Notes: generated from the letters alone by a model not told the origin. 64,000 nucleotides of DNA from Maribacter luteus (GCF_009674825.1 NZ_WKJH01000030.1:310001-374000); one strand, 5' to 3'. Numbered from the stretch's first letter, positions 8,665 through 18,664 are shown. Program-made: numbers and translations.

Positions 8665-8862
8665 TTATGCTTTTAATAAAATAAGACTATCCTGTAATTG
8701 CGGTTTGTCGGTAATGAACTGTTGTACCCAGTACTTCAGTTCTTCAATTTCGGCCGGCAGTAGTCTTTTTACTGCCTTTTCTAACTCTTTACAAAAGAGT
8801 TTAGCGTCAAAACTAACTTTTTTCAGTACCGTTTTAGTGTACTCAAACATAGCTCTTGCCAT
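8665..8862 (-). CDS. Small conserved-type hypothetical protein
   Basis: 65 residues, predicted almost wholly helical and amphipathic (K-T-V-L-K-K-V-S-F-D-A-K-L-F-C-K-E-L, L-P-A-E-I-E-E-L-K-Y-W-V). It has its own terminator directly downstream, which argues that it is a real transcribed gene. No domain recognised. It is cytoplasmic, with no signal peptide. Confidence 0.65.
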   Translation of the reverse strand: MARAMFEYTKTVLKKVSFDAKLFCKELEKAVKRLLPAEIEELKYWVQQFITDKPQLQDSLILLKA

Positions 8863-9007
8863 ATTCCAAAATATTTAATTAGTTGTTGTTTACTCAAAGT
8901 TAACTATAAAATCAGATACATTATTGCTTGCAAATCGTTAAATATTCAATAAATTCCTGTTAATTTAATAATCATAGGAAGAAATTGATAAATTTCACGA
9001 TAAAGGC

Positions 9008-10276
9008 ATGAGAAAAATCGTTGTTCTACTTTTATTAACTATCTTATTCACAAGCTGTTCCAGTGCTAAAAGGCAGATATCAAAAGAAATCGGAAGCCAA
9101 CTGAAAACCAAGGCGTACAAGAACCAATTCACCGGATTATTGTTGGTTGATGCTAAAACTAAAGATACTTTGTTCAAAAGTAACAGTACCAAGTTTTTTA
9201 CACCTGCCAGTAACACCAAGATATATACACTTTACGCAGCTTTAAAATTGATCCCCGAAAGAATACCTGTCCTCGAATATATTGTTCGGCATGATACACT
9301 TTATGTTCAAGGTACGGGTAACCCAACCAATTTACACCCGTATTTCAATGATAGTACAGCGGTTAATTTTATGAAACCCTATGAACACATTGTTCTTTAC
9401 CTAAACAATTTTCAAGATGACAAATATGGTCCGGGTTGGTCGTGGGACGATTATCAATATTACTATTCTCCCGAGCGTAGTGGGCTTCCCCTTTATGGCA
9501 ACGTGCTAACTATTGAAAATGGAGATGGCCTTAGGGTCTTCCCTGAATATTTCAGTGACAGTATTGTACCAATAAAGCATTCATATCGGCGCGAACCCAA
9601 TCGGAACATGTTCTATTTTGACCCTAAACAGAAAGACACTCTTGAAATTCCTTTGGTGACCGATAGTAGTCTTACACGAGATTTATTGGAGAAAGTACTG
9701 GGTAAAAAAGTCAAAATCACCAATTCAAAACCGATTGGGGAACATAAGGTTTTATTTGGAATACATGCTGATACAGTTTATAAAAGGATGATGGAAGTAA
9801 GTGACAATTTCCTTGCAGAACAGTTATTGTTCGTAGCCTCTTCTACGATTTCTGACACATTGAACAGTGCCAAAGCACGGAAATATGTGCTAGAAAAACA
9901 CTTGGCCGATTTACGACAACCGCCCAGATGGGTTGATGGTTCTGGACTTTCTCGATATAACCTGTTCACACCGGAATCCATGGTTCATGTTTTGGACAAG
10001 CTTTATACAGAAATCCCCGAAGAAAGATTATTTCAATTTTTCCCTACCGGAGGAGTTAACGGTACGTTGGAAGATTGGTACCCTGGCGACCCCGAACCCT
10101 ATATCCATGCAAAAACCGGCAGCTTAAGCAATAATCATTGTTTAAGTGGTTATTTACTGACCAAATCAGGAAAAACAGTGATTTTCAGTTTTATGAACAA
10201 CCATTTTACCGAAAATTCTTCCGAAGTAAAAAAACGGATGCAAAGTATCTTAGAAAAAGTACGGGACACGTATTAA
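9008..10276 (+). CDS. dacB: D-alanyl-D-alanine carboxypeptidase/endopeptidase, PBP4 (S13) family
   Basis: 422 residues; a lipoprotein by its N terminus (I-L-F-T-S-C). All three active-site motifs of penicillin-binding proteins are present: S-N-T-K with catalytic Ser68 and Lys71, S-D-N at 265-267, and K-T-G at 369-371. The V-D-G-S-G-L-S-R-Y-N stretch is typical of family S13. It trims peptidoglycan stem peptides in the periplasm. At about 420 residues it is somewhat shorter than E. coli PBP4, as in other Bacteroidota. Confidence 0.9.
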   Translation: MRKIVVLLLLTILFTSCSSAKRQISKEIGSQLKTKAYKNQFTGLLLVDAKTKDTLFKSNSTKFFTPASNTKIYTLYAALKLIPERIPVLEYIVRHDTLYVQGTGNPTNLHPYFNDSTAVNFMKPYEHIVLYLNNFQDDKYGPGWSWDDYQYYYSPERSGLPLYGNVLTIENGDGLRVFPEYFSDSIVPIKHSYRREPNRNMFYFDPKQKDTLEIPLVTDSSLTRDLLEKVLGKKVKITNSKPIGEHKVLFGIHADTVYKRMMEVSDNFLAEQLLFVASSTISDTLNSAKARKYVLEKHLADLRQPPRWVDGSGLSRYNLFTPESMVHVLDKLYTEIPEERLFQFFPTGGVNGTLEDWYPGDPEPYIHAKTGSLSNNHCLSGYLLTKSGKTVIFSFMNNHFTENSSEVKKRMQSILEKVRDTY

Positions 10277-10310
10277 TTAAGATCCGGATTATAAGGAAGA
10301 AGATTTACTA

Positions 10311-10895
10311 TCAAACAACCAATCCGTTTACTTGGGCGTATTGCAACAATATAATAGTCTTTGCATCTTTGATTTCACCTGACTTGATCATATCAATGGC
10401 TTCTTGAAAAGGCATCTCCAAAACTTCTATATTCTCGGTTTCATGGTCCACACCACCTCCTTCACTTACTTTCATACCGTCTTCATAGGTTGCGACAAAA
10501 TAATGCAAAACCTCGGTTACGGCACCAGGCGAGCTATATGCTTCAAATATTTTATGTACTTCACCAATCTTGTAACCTGTTTCTTCTTCCACTTCTTTCT
10601 TAATACAAACCTCAGGATGATCGCCATCTAAAAGTCCGGCACAGACCTCGACCATCATTCCATCTTCATTGCCATTTACATATGTGGGCATCCTAAATTG
10701 CCGTGTTAACACAACTGTACCTTTCTCTTTGTTATATAATAAGATAGCCGCCCCATTTCCCCGATCGTACACTTCACGGGATTGGGCTTCCCAAGTACCA
10801 TCCTCCCTTTCATATTCAAAGGTCATTTTATTCAGAATGTACCAATTATCCGATAACAATTCGGTTTCTATATTCCTTATGCTTCCTTTTTCCAA
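10311..10895 (-). CDS. nudK: Nudix hydrolase, NudK (GDP-mannose pyrophosphatase) type
   Basis: 194 residues. It carries the Nudix box variant [23 protein letters not shown], which closely resembles that of E. coli NudK, followed by the family's S-S-P-G-A-V-T-E. NudK hydrolyses GDP-mannose and related sugar nucleotides to a sugar phosphate and GMP. The acidic E-x2-E-E pair for Mg2+ is intact. The gene stands alone, convergent with dacB. Confidence 0.8.
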   Translation of the reverse strand: MEKGSIRNIETELLSDNWYILNKMTFEYEREDGTWEAQSREVYDRGNGAAILLYNKEKGTVVLTRQFRMPTYVNGNEDGMMVEVCAGLLDGDHPEVCIKKEVEEETGYKIGEVHKIFEAYSSPGAVTEVLHYFVATYEDGMKVSEGGGVDHETENIEVLEMPFQEAIDMIKSGEIKDAKTIILLQYAQVNGLVV

Positions 10896-11090
10896 AATCC
10901 TTCTGGTTTTTATAACTGTTATTTATTGAAACCCCATTTAAAATGTCGATAAAAATAATGGGACATTATCCCAATAAACAGGGGCTAGAAATGAAATTTT
11001 AATACTACTTTTAATCAACGGATAAAAACGAATTCAATTATATTCGAGAGCTAATTTCCGGGATTTTAACCAAACCAAAGCATAAACCAC

Positions 11091-12665
11091 ATGAAAAAGT
11101 CTTTTGTACTGCTACTTATTTCATTTTTTCTAACAGTAAGTTGCAAACAAGTCCAAAAAGAAAAACAAGAAACCAAAAAACTGCCAAGAGTCGCCATTGC
11201 GGGAATAGGGATTGAATCGAGTACCTTCTCCCCTGCCCAGAGCCATGAAGAAGCATTTCATGCGCGTATCGGGGATTCTATCTTTGGAAGATATCCGTTT
11301 TTTGCTGAAGGAAGTGACATACGAAATAGGGCCGAATGGGTTCCGACCCTATTGGGCAAAGCTATACCTGGCGGGATTGTTACAACAGAAGCTTACGAAA
11401 GTATGGTAGGCAAAACCTTGAAAATGCTGGAAGAAAATGGCCCTTATGACGGACTTTTCTTCGATATTCATGGTGCAATGAGCGTAGTAGGTTTACAAGA
11501 TGCCGAAGGCGACCTCATTAAACGTATTCGAGAAGTCGTAGGCCCTGAGGTTTTGATTTCCTCCTCTATGGATTTACATGGTAACGTAACAGAAACCCTT
11601 GCCGAACAGAGCGATCTGATCACATGCTACCGCATGGCTCCGCATGAAGATGCTTTGGAATCAAAAGCAAGGGCGATTACCAACATGTTAGATCGTTTGG
11701 AAAACGGCAAGGGCAAACCTGAATATAAGGCATGGATTCCCGTACCGATCCTGTTGCCAGGCGAAAAAACAAGTACCCGCATAGAACCAGGTAAAAGCCT
11801 TTACGCTAAAATACCGGCCATTGAACAGCAAGAAGGCGTTATAGACGCTGCCATATGGATTGGCTATGCTTGGGCCGACGAACCCCGTAACCATGCCGTG
11901 GTAATGGTAACCGGAGATGATAAAGAGGAAGTTACAAAAGGAGCTGAAGATTTAGCCAAAGCTTTCTGGGAGGTACGTAATGAATTTGAATTCGTAGCCC
12001 CTGTCGCTACTTTTGAAGAGAGTTTAGCCAAGGCTTTGAAGAGTGAGAAACATCCCTATATCATAAGTGATATGGGTGACAACCCTACCGCAGGGGGTGC
12101 CGGTGATGTTACTTGGACATTAGAGGAAATCTTGGCACGACCTGAGTTCAAATCGGAAAAAGGCCCTTCTTTGATATATGCCTCAATACCCGGGCCTGAA
12201 TTGATCAATGAAGCTTTAAAAGTCGGTGTCGGTGGAAAAGTTTCTGCAATGGCAGGTGCCGAAGTTGACGATCGTTTCGCCCCTCCCCTAAAACTTACCG
12301 GTACGGTAACCGCCATAAAAGAAGGGGACCGTGATGCGGAATTTGAAGTCGTTGTACAAATTGGGAGCATAAAGGTCATTGTTACGAAAAAAAGAAAACC
12401 ATACCACTACAAGGCCGATTTTATAGATTTGAACCTAGATCCTGAAAAAACGGATATCGTAGTAGTTAAAATCGGGTATTTGGTTCCCGAACTTTATGAA
12501 ATGCGGGGCGATTGGATCATGGCCTTGACCCCAGGCGGAGTTGACCAAGATTTGGAGCGTTTGGGCCACAAGCACATTAAACGCCCTATGTTTCCGTTAG
12601 ACAAAGACATGGAGACACCTGATTTAAGTGCACGATTGATCAAGGCTTCGGACAAACTAGAGTAA
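11091..12665 (+). CDS. M81-family metallopeptidase-like lipoprotein (MlrC type)
   Basis: 524 residues with a lipoprotein signal (L-T-V-S-C near residue 19). The M81 domain opens with I-A-G-I-G-I-E-S-S-T-F-S-P and contains F-F-D-I-H-G-A-M, S-M-D-L-H-G-N and D-M-G-D-N-P-T-A-G-G-A-G-D, which hold the Asp/His metal ligands of the microcystinase MlrC family. Homologues cleave linear peptides or amidic substrates. The physiological substrate is unknown. Export as a lipoprotein is in line with scavenging of peptides or amino-acid derivatives. Confidence 0.85.
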   Translation: MKKSFVLLLISFFLTVSCKQVQKEKQETKKLPRVAIAGIGIESSTFSPAQSHEEAFHARIGDSIFGRYPFFAEGSDIRNRAEWVPTLLGKAIPGGIVTTEAYESMVGKTLKMLEENGPYDGLFFDIHGAMSVVGLQDAEGDLIKRIREVVGPEVLISSSMDLHGNVTETLAEQSDLITCYRMAPHEDALESKARAITNMLDRLENGKGKPEYKAWIPVPILLPGEKTSTRIEPGKSLYAKIPAIEQQEGVIDAAIWIGYAWADEPRNHAVVMVTGDDKEEVTKGAEDLAKAFWEVRNEFEFVAPVATFEESLAKALKSEKHPYIISDMGDNPTAGGAGDVTWTLEEILARPEFKSEKGPSLIYASIPGPELINEALKVGVGGKVSAMAGAEVDDRFAPPLKLTGTVTAIKEGDRDAEFEVVVQIGSIKVIVTKKRKPYHYKADFIDLNLDPEKTDIVVVKIGYLVPELYEMRGDWIMALTPGGVDQDLERLGHKHIKRPMFPLDKDMETPDLSARLIKASDKLE

Positions 12666-12670
12666 TGTTA

Positions 12671-12718
12671 AAAAAAAGAAGGGGAAATGGAATAAGAACC
12701 AATTTCCCCTTCTTTAAA
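12671..12718 (+). terminator. Bidirectional rho-independent terminator
   Basis: AAGAAGGGGAAAT (about 12677-12689) pairs with ATTTCCCCTTCTT (about 12702-12714). The minus strand has the longer T-run, so it probably serves both the M81 gene and the convergent AIM24 gene. Confidence 0.85.
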
Positions 12719-12776
12719 CATTATTTTTTGAATTTTAAGTATTTATAATAAGGACATATAAGGCGTAAATACCCGA

Positions 12777-13574
12777 TTAAAATCGGTTATCCCCACCAAC
12801 GATATCGCCTAGAGTCCCTAAAATACTTCCTTCACCTTTGTCCTTACCTCCTCTGGGAATCGATGCCACTATCCTTCCGGCCAATCGACTAAAAGGCAAA
12901 GATTGAATGTATACCGTTCCTGGTCCCCGAAGTGTCGCAAAGAACAATCCCTCACCTCCGAAAACCGTATTTTTTATTCCACCAACAAACTCGATATCAT
13001 AATCTACATCTTTGGTAAAACCGACAATACAGCCTGTATCCACTTTTAATACTTCGCCAGGGGCCAAAACCTTTTTTGCCATCGTTCCGCCTGCATGCAC
13101 AAAGGCCATACCGTCACCTTCCAACTTTTGCATAATAAAACCTTCACCTCCAAATAATCCCCGGCCCAAGCGTTTCGAAAACTCAATCCCTACCGATACA
13201 CCCTTAGCAGCGCAAAGGAAGGCATCTTTTTGGCAAATGAACTTCCCATCTTTTTCAGAAAGGTCAATAGGCAATATTTTTCCAGGATAGGGAGAAGCAA
13301 AGCTTACTTGCTTTTTTCCTTGTCCTGCATTTAAAAAAGCGGTCATAAAAAGACTCTCTCCTGTGAGTACCCTTTTCCCGGCTGAGAATATTTTACCAAG
13401 AACACTATTGTCCTGATTAGATCCATCGCCGAAAATGGTATCCATCTTAATGTCGGAATCCATCATCATAAAACTACCCGCTTCAGCCACAACGGCCTCT
13501 TGCGGATCCAGTTCTATTTCGACATATTGCATTTCTTCCCCGTAAATCTGGTAATCTATTTCGTGTGCGTTCAT
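12777..13574 (-). CDS. AIM24/TIGR00266 family protein
   Basis: 265 residues. It shows the glycine-rich beta-roll repeats of the family: V-V-A-E-A-G-S-F-M-M-M, F-L-C-A-A-K-G-V, G-L-F-G-G-E-G-F-I-M-Q-K-L-E-G, and F-G-G-E-G-L-F-F-A-T-L-R-G-P-G. The fold resembles a tryptophan-RNA-binding-like or beta-helical domain. The bacterial function is unknown; it is cytoplasmic. It is a monocistronic unit. Confidence 0.88.
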   Translation of the reverse strand: MNAHEIDYQIYGEEMQYVEIELDPQEAVVAEAGSFMMMDSDIKMDTIFGDGSNQDNSVLGKIFSAGKRVLTGESLFMTAFLNAGQGKKQVSFASPYPGKILPIDLSEKDGKFICQKDAFLCAAKGVSVGIEFSKRLGRGLFGGEGFIMQKLEGDGMAFVHAGGTMAKKVLAPGEVLKVDTGCIVGFTKDVDYDIEFVGGIKNTVFGGEGLFFATLRGPGTVYIQSLPFSRLAGRIVASIPRGGKDKGEGSILGTLGDIVGGDNRF

Positions 13575-13727
13575 TTAAAAGTTTTTAGTGTTTGACATTG
13601 ATTAGTTGCTGAAATTCATCTTTTGTTACACCTCATTGATTTTTTCCATTTTAATTGAAAAATACAAGGTAGAAAAAATTAAGTTCAACTAAAAAACACC
13701 GTTTCAACTATTCATGAACCACTCTGG

Positions 13728-14627
13728 CTAATAAGGGCTTTTAACTTTTGCTTTTTTACCAAAGTTGTACCTTAACCCAAAATTATAATATAAGCCATTT
13801 TCCAATTCAAAATCATAAATCTCGTCCGAATCGTAATCTTGAACTTCCATCGTGTTAAAAGCGGAATAACCGGCCTTGGCATTGAATACGAAAGCCTTTA
13901 GGAAAGTTACATTATAACCTACCCCACCGACCAAATAGGTGTTTTTCAACTTTCCGGTATAATCTTCTCTATAGATTTCAATATCATCATTGATATTTCC
14001 CGCGAAACCATCCAAGGTTGTGAAAGCTTCAAAATTATGGTTCTCACGAAAAGACCATTTTAACCTACTATCGGGAAAACCTATTTTATATGCCCATTGA
14101 TCATCTATCCTTTTGGTGTAAGCAACGACCGGAATCGGGAAATTCAATCCGTTTTGGGCATCATATTCAACCCCGAAACTCCACATAGAGTTGTTTTCCT
14201 CGTTTAATTTATCAAATACCAACGAACCATTAACAAAGATATCTTCGTTACCCAATTCCTCTTCGTCAAAATTAGAGGATATCTGTGGAGCCACTTTTAA
14301 AGAAAACCCCCATCCGTTCTCAAGTATTCGATTATATAATAAGCCTAAACTAAAGGTCTGGAAATTATCGATTTGGTATGTTTCAAAAGGTACGTCCTCG
14401 TCAACATAACCAATGTTCAAATTTTGATATTCACCAATTAAGCTGATACTTTCCTTACTTGAAAAGTTCTTTATCGGAAAATCGAACCCAACGCTATTCT
14501 TTTTAAAAGTTCCCACTTCGGAATTAGGTAAGATTTCAGAGTTGAAATAAACACTCCCGGTTTCCTGTGAAAAGCCCACACCTACCGCACTTAAAATAAA
14601 GATAATCACCAATTTTCGCATTTTCAT
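13728..14627 (-). CDS. Outer-membrane beta-barrel protein, DUF6268-like
   Basis: 299 residues with a signal peptide (cleavage near G-F-S-Q). Alternating aromatic/polar strands run through the protein, and it ends N-G-L-Y-Y-N-F-G-L-R-Y-N-F-G, like the last strands of an outer-membrane barrel. The resemblance is to DUF6268 proteins of Bacteroidota. Role unknown. The start could be the first or third codon, since M-K-M precedes the positively charged R-K. Confidence 0.65.
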   Translation of the reverse strand: MKMRKLVIIFILSAVGVGFSQETGSVYFNSEILPNSEVGTFKKNSVGFDFPIKNFSSKESISLIGEYQNLNIGYVDEDVPFETYQIDNFQTFSLGLLYNRILENGWGFSLKVAPQISSNFDEEELGNEDIFVNGSLVFDKLNEENNSMWSFGVEYDAQNGLNFPIPVVAYTKRIDDQWAYKIGFPDSRLKWSFRENHNFEAFTTLDGFAGNINDDIEIYREDYTGKLKNTYLVGGVGYNVTFLKAFVFNAKAGYSAFNTMEVQDYDSDEIYDFELENGLYYNFGLRYNFGKKAKVKSPY

Positions 14628-14799
14628 TTCTAATTTAAAGATTATTGATCAGGTCTTGATTACTATAGACTAGCTCCAAGACCAATTAGAAACGAAATTG
14701 GTAATTATGCCAAAGAACAACAAAGCAAATAGATCTGTAAGGGTTTTAAGTATACCAAACAGGGGTATTTATCTACGGAATGCTTTTAAAGCGTAAAAT

Positions 14800-15258
14800 T
14801 TATTTCTTTTTTAACTTAACCGTCCACTCAAACTCAAAGGTAGATACCACTACCCCATCCTCATTTACACCTACAGATTTCATCCAAACGGTCTGCCCCT
14901 CTCCAGTAGCAATGGTTTTATCCAGTGCATCCTTTATCTTGTGGCCATCTTCACAAGTAAACGTAATTCTGCCGGTGGCCTTTTTTGAAAAATTGGCCGT
15001 GTTGTTCAACACCAGCATCGAAATCCTTTTACCACTTTCCTTTATCTGATCAATGACCATCGTACCCGTACTGAATTCTGCCGCCATACCTTGTACGGCC
15101 CAAAACATGGAGTTAAAGGGGTTCTGATTAAACCATTTATGCTTAACCGTAACGATGGCTTTTTGCTTATCTATATACTTTAATCGCACACCACACCACC
15201 AAGCCGATGGTAATTTAAAAAAAGAGAATGTATTGAATTTTCGTACGGTAGTACCCAT
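14800..15258 (-). CDS. DUF4442 hotdog-fold protein
   Basis: About 152 residues from the ATG at 15258; an upstream GTG at 15276 would add six residues. The pattern K-F-N-T-F-S-F-F-K-L-P-S-A-W-W-C-G-V-R, N-P-F-N-S-M-F-W-A-V-Q-G-M-A-A-E and V-S-T-F-E-F-E-W is that of DUF4442, a thioesterase-like hotdog domain. It would act on an acyl thioester in the cytoplasm. The substrate is unknown. Confidence 0.75.
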   Translation of the reverse strand: MGTTVRKFNTFSFFKLPSAWWCGVRLKYIDKQKAIVTVKHKWFNQNPFNSMFWAVQGMAAEFSTGTMVIDQIKESGKRISMLVLNNTANFSKKATGRITFTCEDGHKIKDALDKTIATGEGQTVWMKSVGVNEDGVVVSTFEFEWTVKLKKK

Positions 15259-15391
15259 GATCATTATAATTTTCACTAAATGTATGCAAAATAATCGACC
15301 TTTTAAATGTTAATACTATGTTAATTTTTAGTACTATGTTTTGCAAAGTACCTTCTTTTAGCCATATATTTGTATAAGAAAATAATAGGCC

Positions 15392-15874
15392 ATGACAGAC
15401 ACCATCTCAAAACACGAACGAAATCTATCAGCGATCATACATGCATCTACCTTTAGCAAGTTCTTTATTCCCTTTGGTAATTTCATTATTCCGTTGGTAT
15501 TATGGACAGCGAACAAGAGGGATTATGAATTTGTTGACCACAACGGTAAACAGGCATTGAACTTTCAGATTAGCATGCTTTTATATTCTATAATCCTAGG
15601 TATGATAAGCATTCCGTTTTTCATTGGTTTTCTTCCCAATATTTTCGATCACGGCTTTTTCGGCTTTGATGGCCTAAACAGTTATAACAATTTCAATATA
15701 GATATAGACTTGGACGGTTTTCCTTTCAACGGATGGATTTTCCCCGTAGGAATAGCTGGTTTATTGCACGGTGCCTTATTCATAGTAAATGTGGTATATA
15801 CCATTTTGGCAACCATGAAAACCAATGAGGGAGAGACTTTTAGATACCCTTTCACCATAAACTTTATAAAATAA
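15392..15874 (+). CDS. DUF4870 membrane protein
   Basis: 160 residues with three to four hydrophobic segments (about 25-42, 58-82, 115-140). The motif V-D-H-N-G-K-Q-A-L-N-F-Q-I is the family hallmark (H-x-x-Q-A-L-N-F). Role unknown; it is integral to the inner membrane. The stop overlaps the next start by one base (TAATG), so the next gene is probably translated by coupling. Confidence 0.85.
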   Translation: MTDTISKHERNLSAIIHASTFSKFFIPFGNFIIPLVLWTANKRDYEFVDHNGKQALNFQISMLLYSIILGMISIPFFIGFLPNIFDHGFFGFDGLNSYNNFNIDIDLDGFPFNGWIFPVGIAGLLHGALFIVNVVYTILATMKTNEGETFRYPFTINFIK

Positions 15875-16329
15875 TGAGGTCACTAAAAAACATAATACTC
15901 TTACCTTGTATAATCTTGATGGCCAACCTATCAACGGCTCAAGTGCCTGAGGGTTCTGAATTGTATGAAACCATATTGGCCATGGACACTGCTTATTTCG
16001 CGGCTTATAATACTTGTGATATGGAAACCCAAGCAATGATCTTGGCCGAAGATCTGGAATTCTACCATGACAAAGGGGGATTATCAACATCTAAGGAAGA
16101 AATTCTCGAAGGCATAGAAAAAAATATTTGTGGCAAAGTAACCCGTGAATTGGTTGAGGACAGCTTCGAAGTTCACGAAATCAAAGGTTTCGGGGCGATA
16201 GCCATGGGGCTTCATAAATTTTACAATAACCAGGAACCGGATGCAATTTCAAAACCAAGCAAATTTATAGGTATATGGACACAGAACAATAATAAATGGC
16301 AGATGACCAGAATCATCAGTTTACACTAA
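15874..16329 (+). CDS. Secreted DUF4440/SnoaL-like (NTF2-fold) protein
   Basis: 151 residues with an N-terminal signal peptide (cleavage near L-S-T-A-Q). The mature domain has A-M-D-T-A-Y-F-A-A-Y-N-T-C-D, L-E-F-Y-H-D-K-G-G and a closing W-Q-M-T-R-I-I-S-L-H, the order of elements in DUF4440. It forms a two-gene unit with the DUF4870 membrane protein. Function unknown. Confidence 0.8.
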   Translation: MRSLKNIILLPCIILMANLSTAQVPEGSELYETILAMDTAYFAAYNTCDMETQAMILAEDLEFYHDKGGLSTSKEEILEGIEKNICGKVTRELVEDSFEVHEIKGFGAIAMGLHKFYNNQEPDAISKPSKFIGIWTQNNNKWQMTRIISLH

Positions 16330-16391
16330 ATGGAGGAAATGGGAATAGGGAACACCCTAGTTGCCCGGAGGAGTTTAATCATCAATCAAAA

Positions 16392-16457
16392 CCTGAACTG
16401 GATCTATTTCAAGACATCTTAATCACGTGTCACACATTGAAATAGACCCAGGCCAGG
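16392..16457. repeat. Long imperfect inverted repeat before the padR gene
   Basis: CCTGAACTGGATCTATTTCAA (arm ending at 16412; three mismatches over 21) faces its near reverse complement TTGAAATAGACCCAGGCCAGG (from 16437). The loop is 24 bases and no T-run follows. It lies between the DUF4440 stop and the padR start, so it could be a processed RNA structure or an operator region. Confidence 0.55.
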
Positions 16458-16493
16458 AAAAACGAACAGTTAAATTAATAGAATCATGAAATT

Positions 16494-16832
16494 ATGAATG
16501 TAGAAAACACAAAAGCACAAATGCGAAAGGGGGTTTTGGAGTACTGCATACTGTCTATCCTGAACGGAGAGGACAAATATGCTTCCGAAATTCTTAGTAC
16601 CCTTAAAGACGCTAAGATGCTTGTCGTTGAAGGTACCATTTACCCTCTATTGACGAGGCTTAAGAATGCCGGCTTACTCAACTATCGTTGGGAAGAGTCT
16701 ACTTCCGGACCTCCACGAAAATATTACACCTTGACCGAAACAGGAAAATTGTTCCTGAAAGAACTAGATACTACCTGGGATGAATTAAGAATGGCCACCA
16801 ACGTGGTAACCAACAAAAAAAACAAAAAATAA
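16494..16832 (+). CDS. PadR-family transcriptional regulator
   Basis: 112 residues. The winged helix shows M-R-K-G-V-L-E-Y-C-I-L-S-I-L, V-E-G-T-I-Y-P-L-L-T-R-L-K-N-A-G-L-L and S-G-P-P-R-K-Y-Y-T-L-T-E-T-G, all standard PadR. The C-terminal dimerisation part is short (PadR-s1 subfamily) and ends in a lysine-rich tail. It is coupled by a one-base overlap to the PspC-domain gene, so it probably controls this envelope-stress operon and itself. Confidence 0.9.
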   Translation: MNVENTKAQMRKGVLEYCILSILNGEDKYASEILSTLKDAKMLVVEGTIYPLLTRLKNAGLLNYRWEESTSGPPRKYYTLTETGKLFLKELDTTWDELRMATNVVTNKKNKK

Positions 16833-18664
16833 TGAACAAGACAGTAAACATAAATCTCGCAAATAGGCTTTTTCACATGGATGAAGAGGCATACAACAAG
16901 ATGCGTCGATATTTGGAAGCTATAAAACGTTCATTCGCCAACACCCCGGGCAGTGATGAGATACAAGCTGATATCGAAGCGAGAATTGCAGAACTTTTTT
17001 ATGAAAAATTGGAAAATGAACGACAGGTCATCACCTTGAAAGAAGTTGATACCATAATTTCGGTCATGGGACAACCTGAGGATTATATGATCGATGAGGA
17101 TATTTTCGAAGACGAACCCATTAATAAAGGGAAAAAATCTGCGAATACTACTTCTAGGGTCAAGAAACTCTACCGGGATATGGAGCATAAATATATAGGT
17201 GGTGTTTGTGCCGGATTGGAGCATTATCTTGGTCTCGACGCCCTATGGATCCGTATAATTTTCATTCTCCTTGCGGTAACCACCGGTTTTGGTTTCATTG
17301 CATATATACTTCTTTGGATATTGGTTCCTGAAGCAGTTACAACCTCCCAAAAATTGGATATGACGGGAAAGCCCGTGAACATCAGCAATATAGAGCGCAA
17401 AGTTAAAGAAGGTATTGATGATGTTACAGACAGGGTTAAAAGTGTGGATTATGAAAAGGTGGGCAATAAGGTAAAAAGCAGTAGTAAAAGCTTCTTTGAT
17501 ACCATCGGCGATATATTCATGTTCATTTTTAAGGTCTTCGGAAAATTCATAGGAATTCTCTTGATCTTGATCGGAGCAGCTACGTTGATCGGTTTGTTCA
17601 TAGGCCTTTTCACCGTTGGGGTTTTGGATATGATACATATTCCAGGAGTAGATTTTTACAACATGGTCAACTCTACCAATGCGCCGGTTTGGTTGGTCTC
17701 TTTATTAGCGTTCTTCGCCATAGGTATTCCCTTCTTTTTTGTCCTTTATTTAGGACTAAAGATTTTAGTGAACAACTTAAAATCCATCGGTAACATTGCC
17801 AAATTCACTTTATTGGGCTTATGGCTTATATCATTGGTTACTTTGGTCGTTCTAGGTATTCGGCAAGCAGCGGCACATGCCTATTCAGATAGTGTAACTG
17901 TTGAACAGTCTTTATATTTCGAGGTGCCCAATGATACCTTGACAATTAGTATGCAGACTTCCGAATATTTCGAAAAAAGAAGAAATATGGCGATTGATGG
18001 GGTTATGGTAACTTCAACAGATGAGGGAGAAGAAATCTTGGTCTCGGACGATGTTCGCCTGTCCGTAAAAAAGTCAAAGGATAGTATTGTTCGTGTTAAG
18101 ATTCGTAAAGATGCCAATGGCAGTTCTTTTAACGAAGCAAAAGAGATTGCCCGAAATATTGAATATTCTTACAAGGTGGAAGGTAATACCATTGCTTTCG
18201 ATGATTTTCTTACTACATCCTTAAAATATAAGTTCAGGGACCAAGAAGTCTGGATAACTCTCTATGTACCGGAAGGTAAAAAGATTCAATTCGATAGTGA
18301 GTCTAAAAGATGCATGCCAATAAGTGCGAATAATGACCAAGATATGGGACGATGTGATTTACAGGAACATATTTGGGATATGGGAACCGATAGTGAACTG
18401 AAATGTCTGGATTGTCCCGAAATCATTGAAGAAGAAGACGCACAAGGCAATGACAGAATAATCATAAATGAGGATGGCATAGACATCGATATTAAGGACA
18501 ATGGGGATTCCTTTAAAATGAAGATCGATCAGAACGGCGTTAAAATCCAGGCCGACGACAGCACCGATGGGGAAGTATTGAACATTGACCTGAACGATAA
18601 AGGTGATGGACTTAAAATGAACATAGACGAGGAAGGTGTCGTCATCAAAAACAAGAACAGTTAA
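16832..18664 (+). CDS. PspC-domain envelope-stress membrane protein
   Basis: 610 residues. The N-terminal 100 residues form a helical soluble domain. A PspC domain follows (about 110-170, with Y-I-G-G-V-C-A-G-L-E-H-Y-L-G-L-D and a long hydrophobic segment), then several transmembrane segments (about 225-270, 285-315, 325-355), then a large beta-rich, acidic C-terminal domain. Fusions of this kind sit next to PadR and DUF2807 genes in many Bacteroidota. It is likely an inner-membrane sensor or membrane-integrity protein, with the C-terminal domain in the periplasm. Confidence 0.85.
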   Translation: MNKTVNINLANRLFHMDEEAYNKMRRYLEAIKRSFANTPGSDEIQADIEARIAELFYEKLENERQVITLKEVDTIISVMGQPEDYMIDEDIFEDEPINKGKKSANTTSRVKKLYRDMEHKYIGGVCAGLEHYLGLDALWIRIIFILLAVTTGFGFIAYILLWILVPEAVTTSQKLDMTGKPVNISNIERKVKEGIDDVTDRVKSVDYEKVGNKVKSSSKSFFDTIGDIFMFIFKVFGKFIGILLILIGAATLIGLFIGLFTVGVLDMIHIPGVDFYNMVNSTNAPVWLVSLLAFFAIGIPFFFVLYLGLKILVNNLKSIGNIAKFTLLGLWLISLVTLVVLGIRQAAAHAYSDSVTVEQSLYFEVPNDTLTISMQTSEYFEKRRNMAIDGVMVTSTDEGEEILVSDDVRLSVKKSKDSIVRVKIRKDANGSSFNEAKEIARNIEYSYKVEGNTIAFDDFLTTSLKYKFRDQEVWITLYVPEGKKIQFDSESKRCMPISANNDQDMGRCDLQEHIWDMGTDSELKCLDCPEIIEEEDAQGNDRIIINEDGIDIDIKDNGDSFKMKIDQNGVKIQADDSTDGEVLNIDLNDKGDGLKMNIDEEGVVIKNKNS

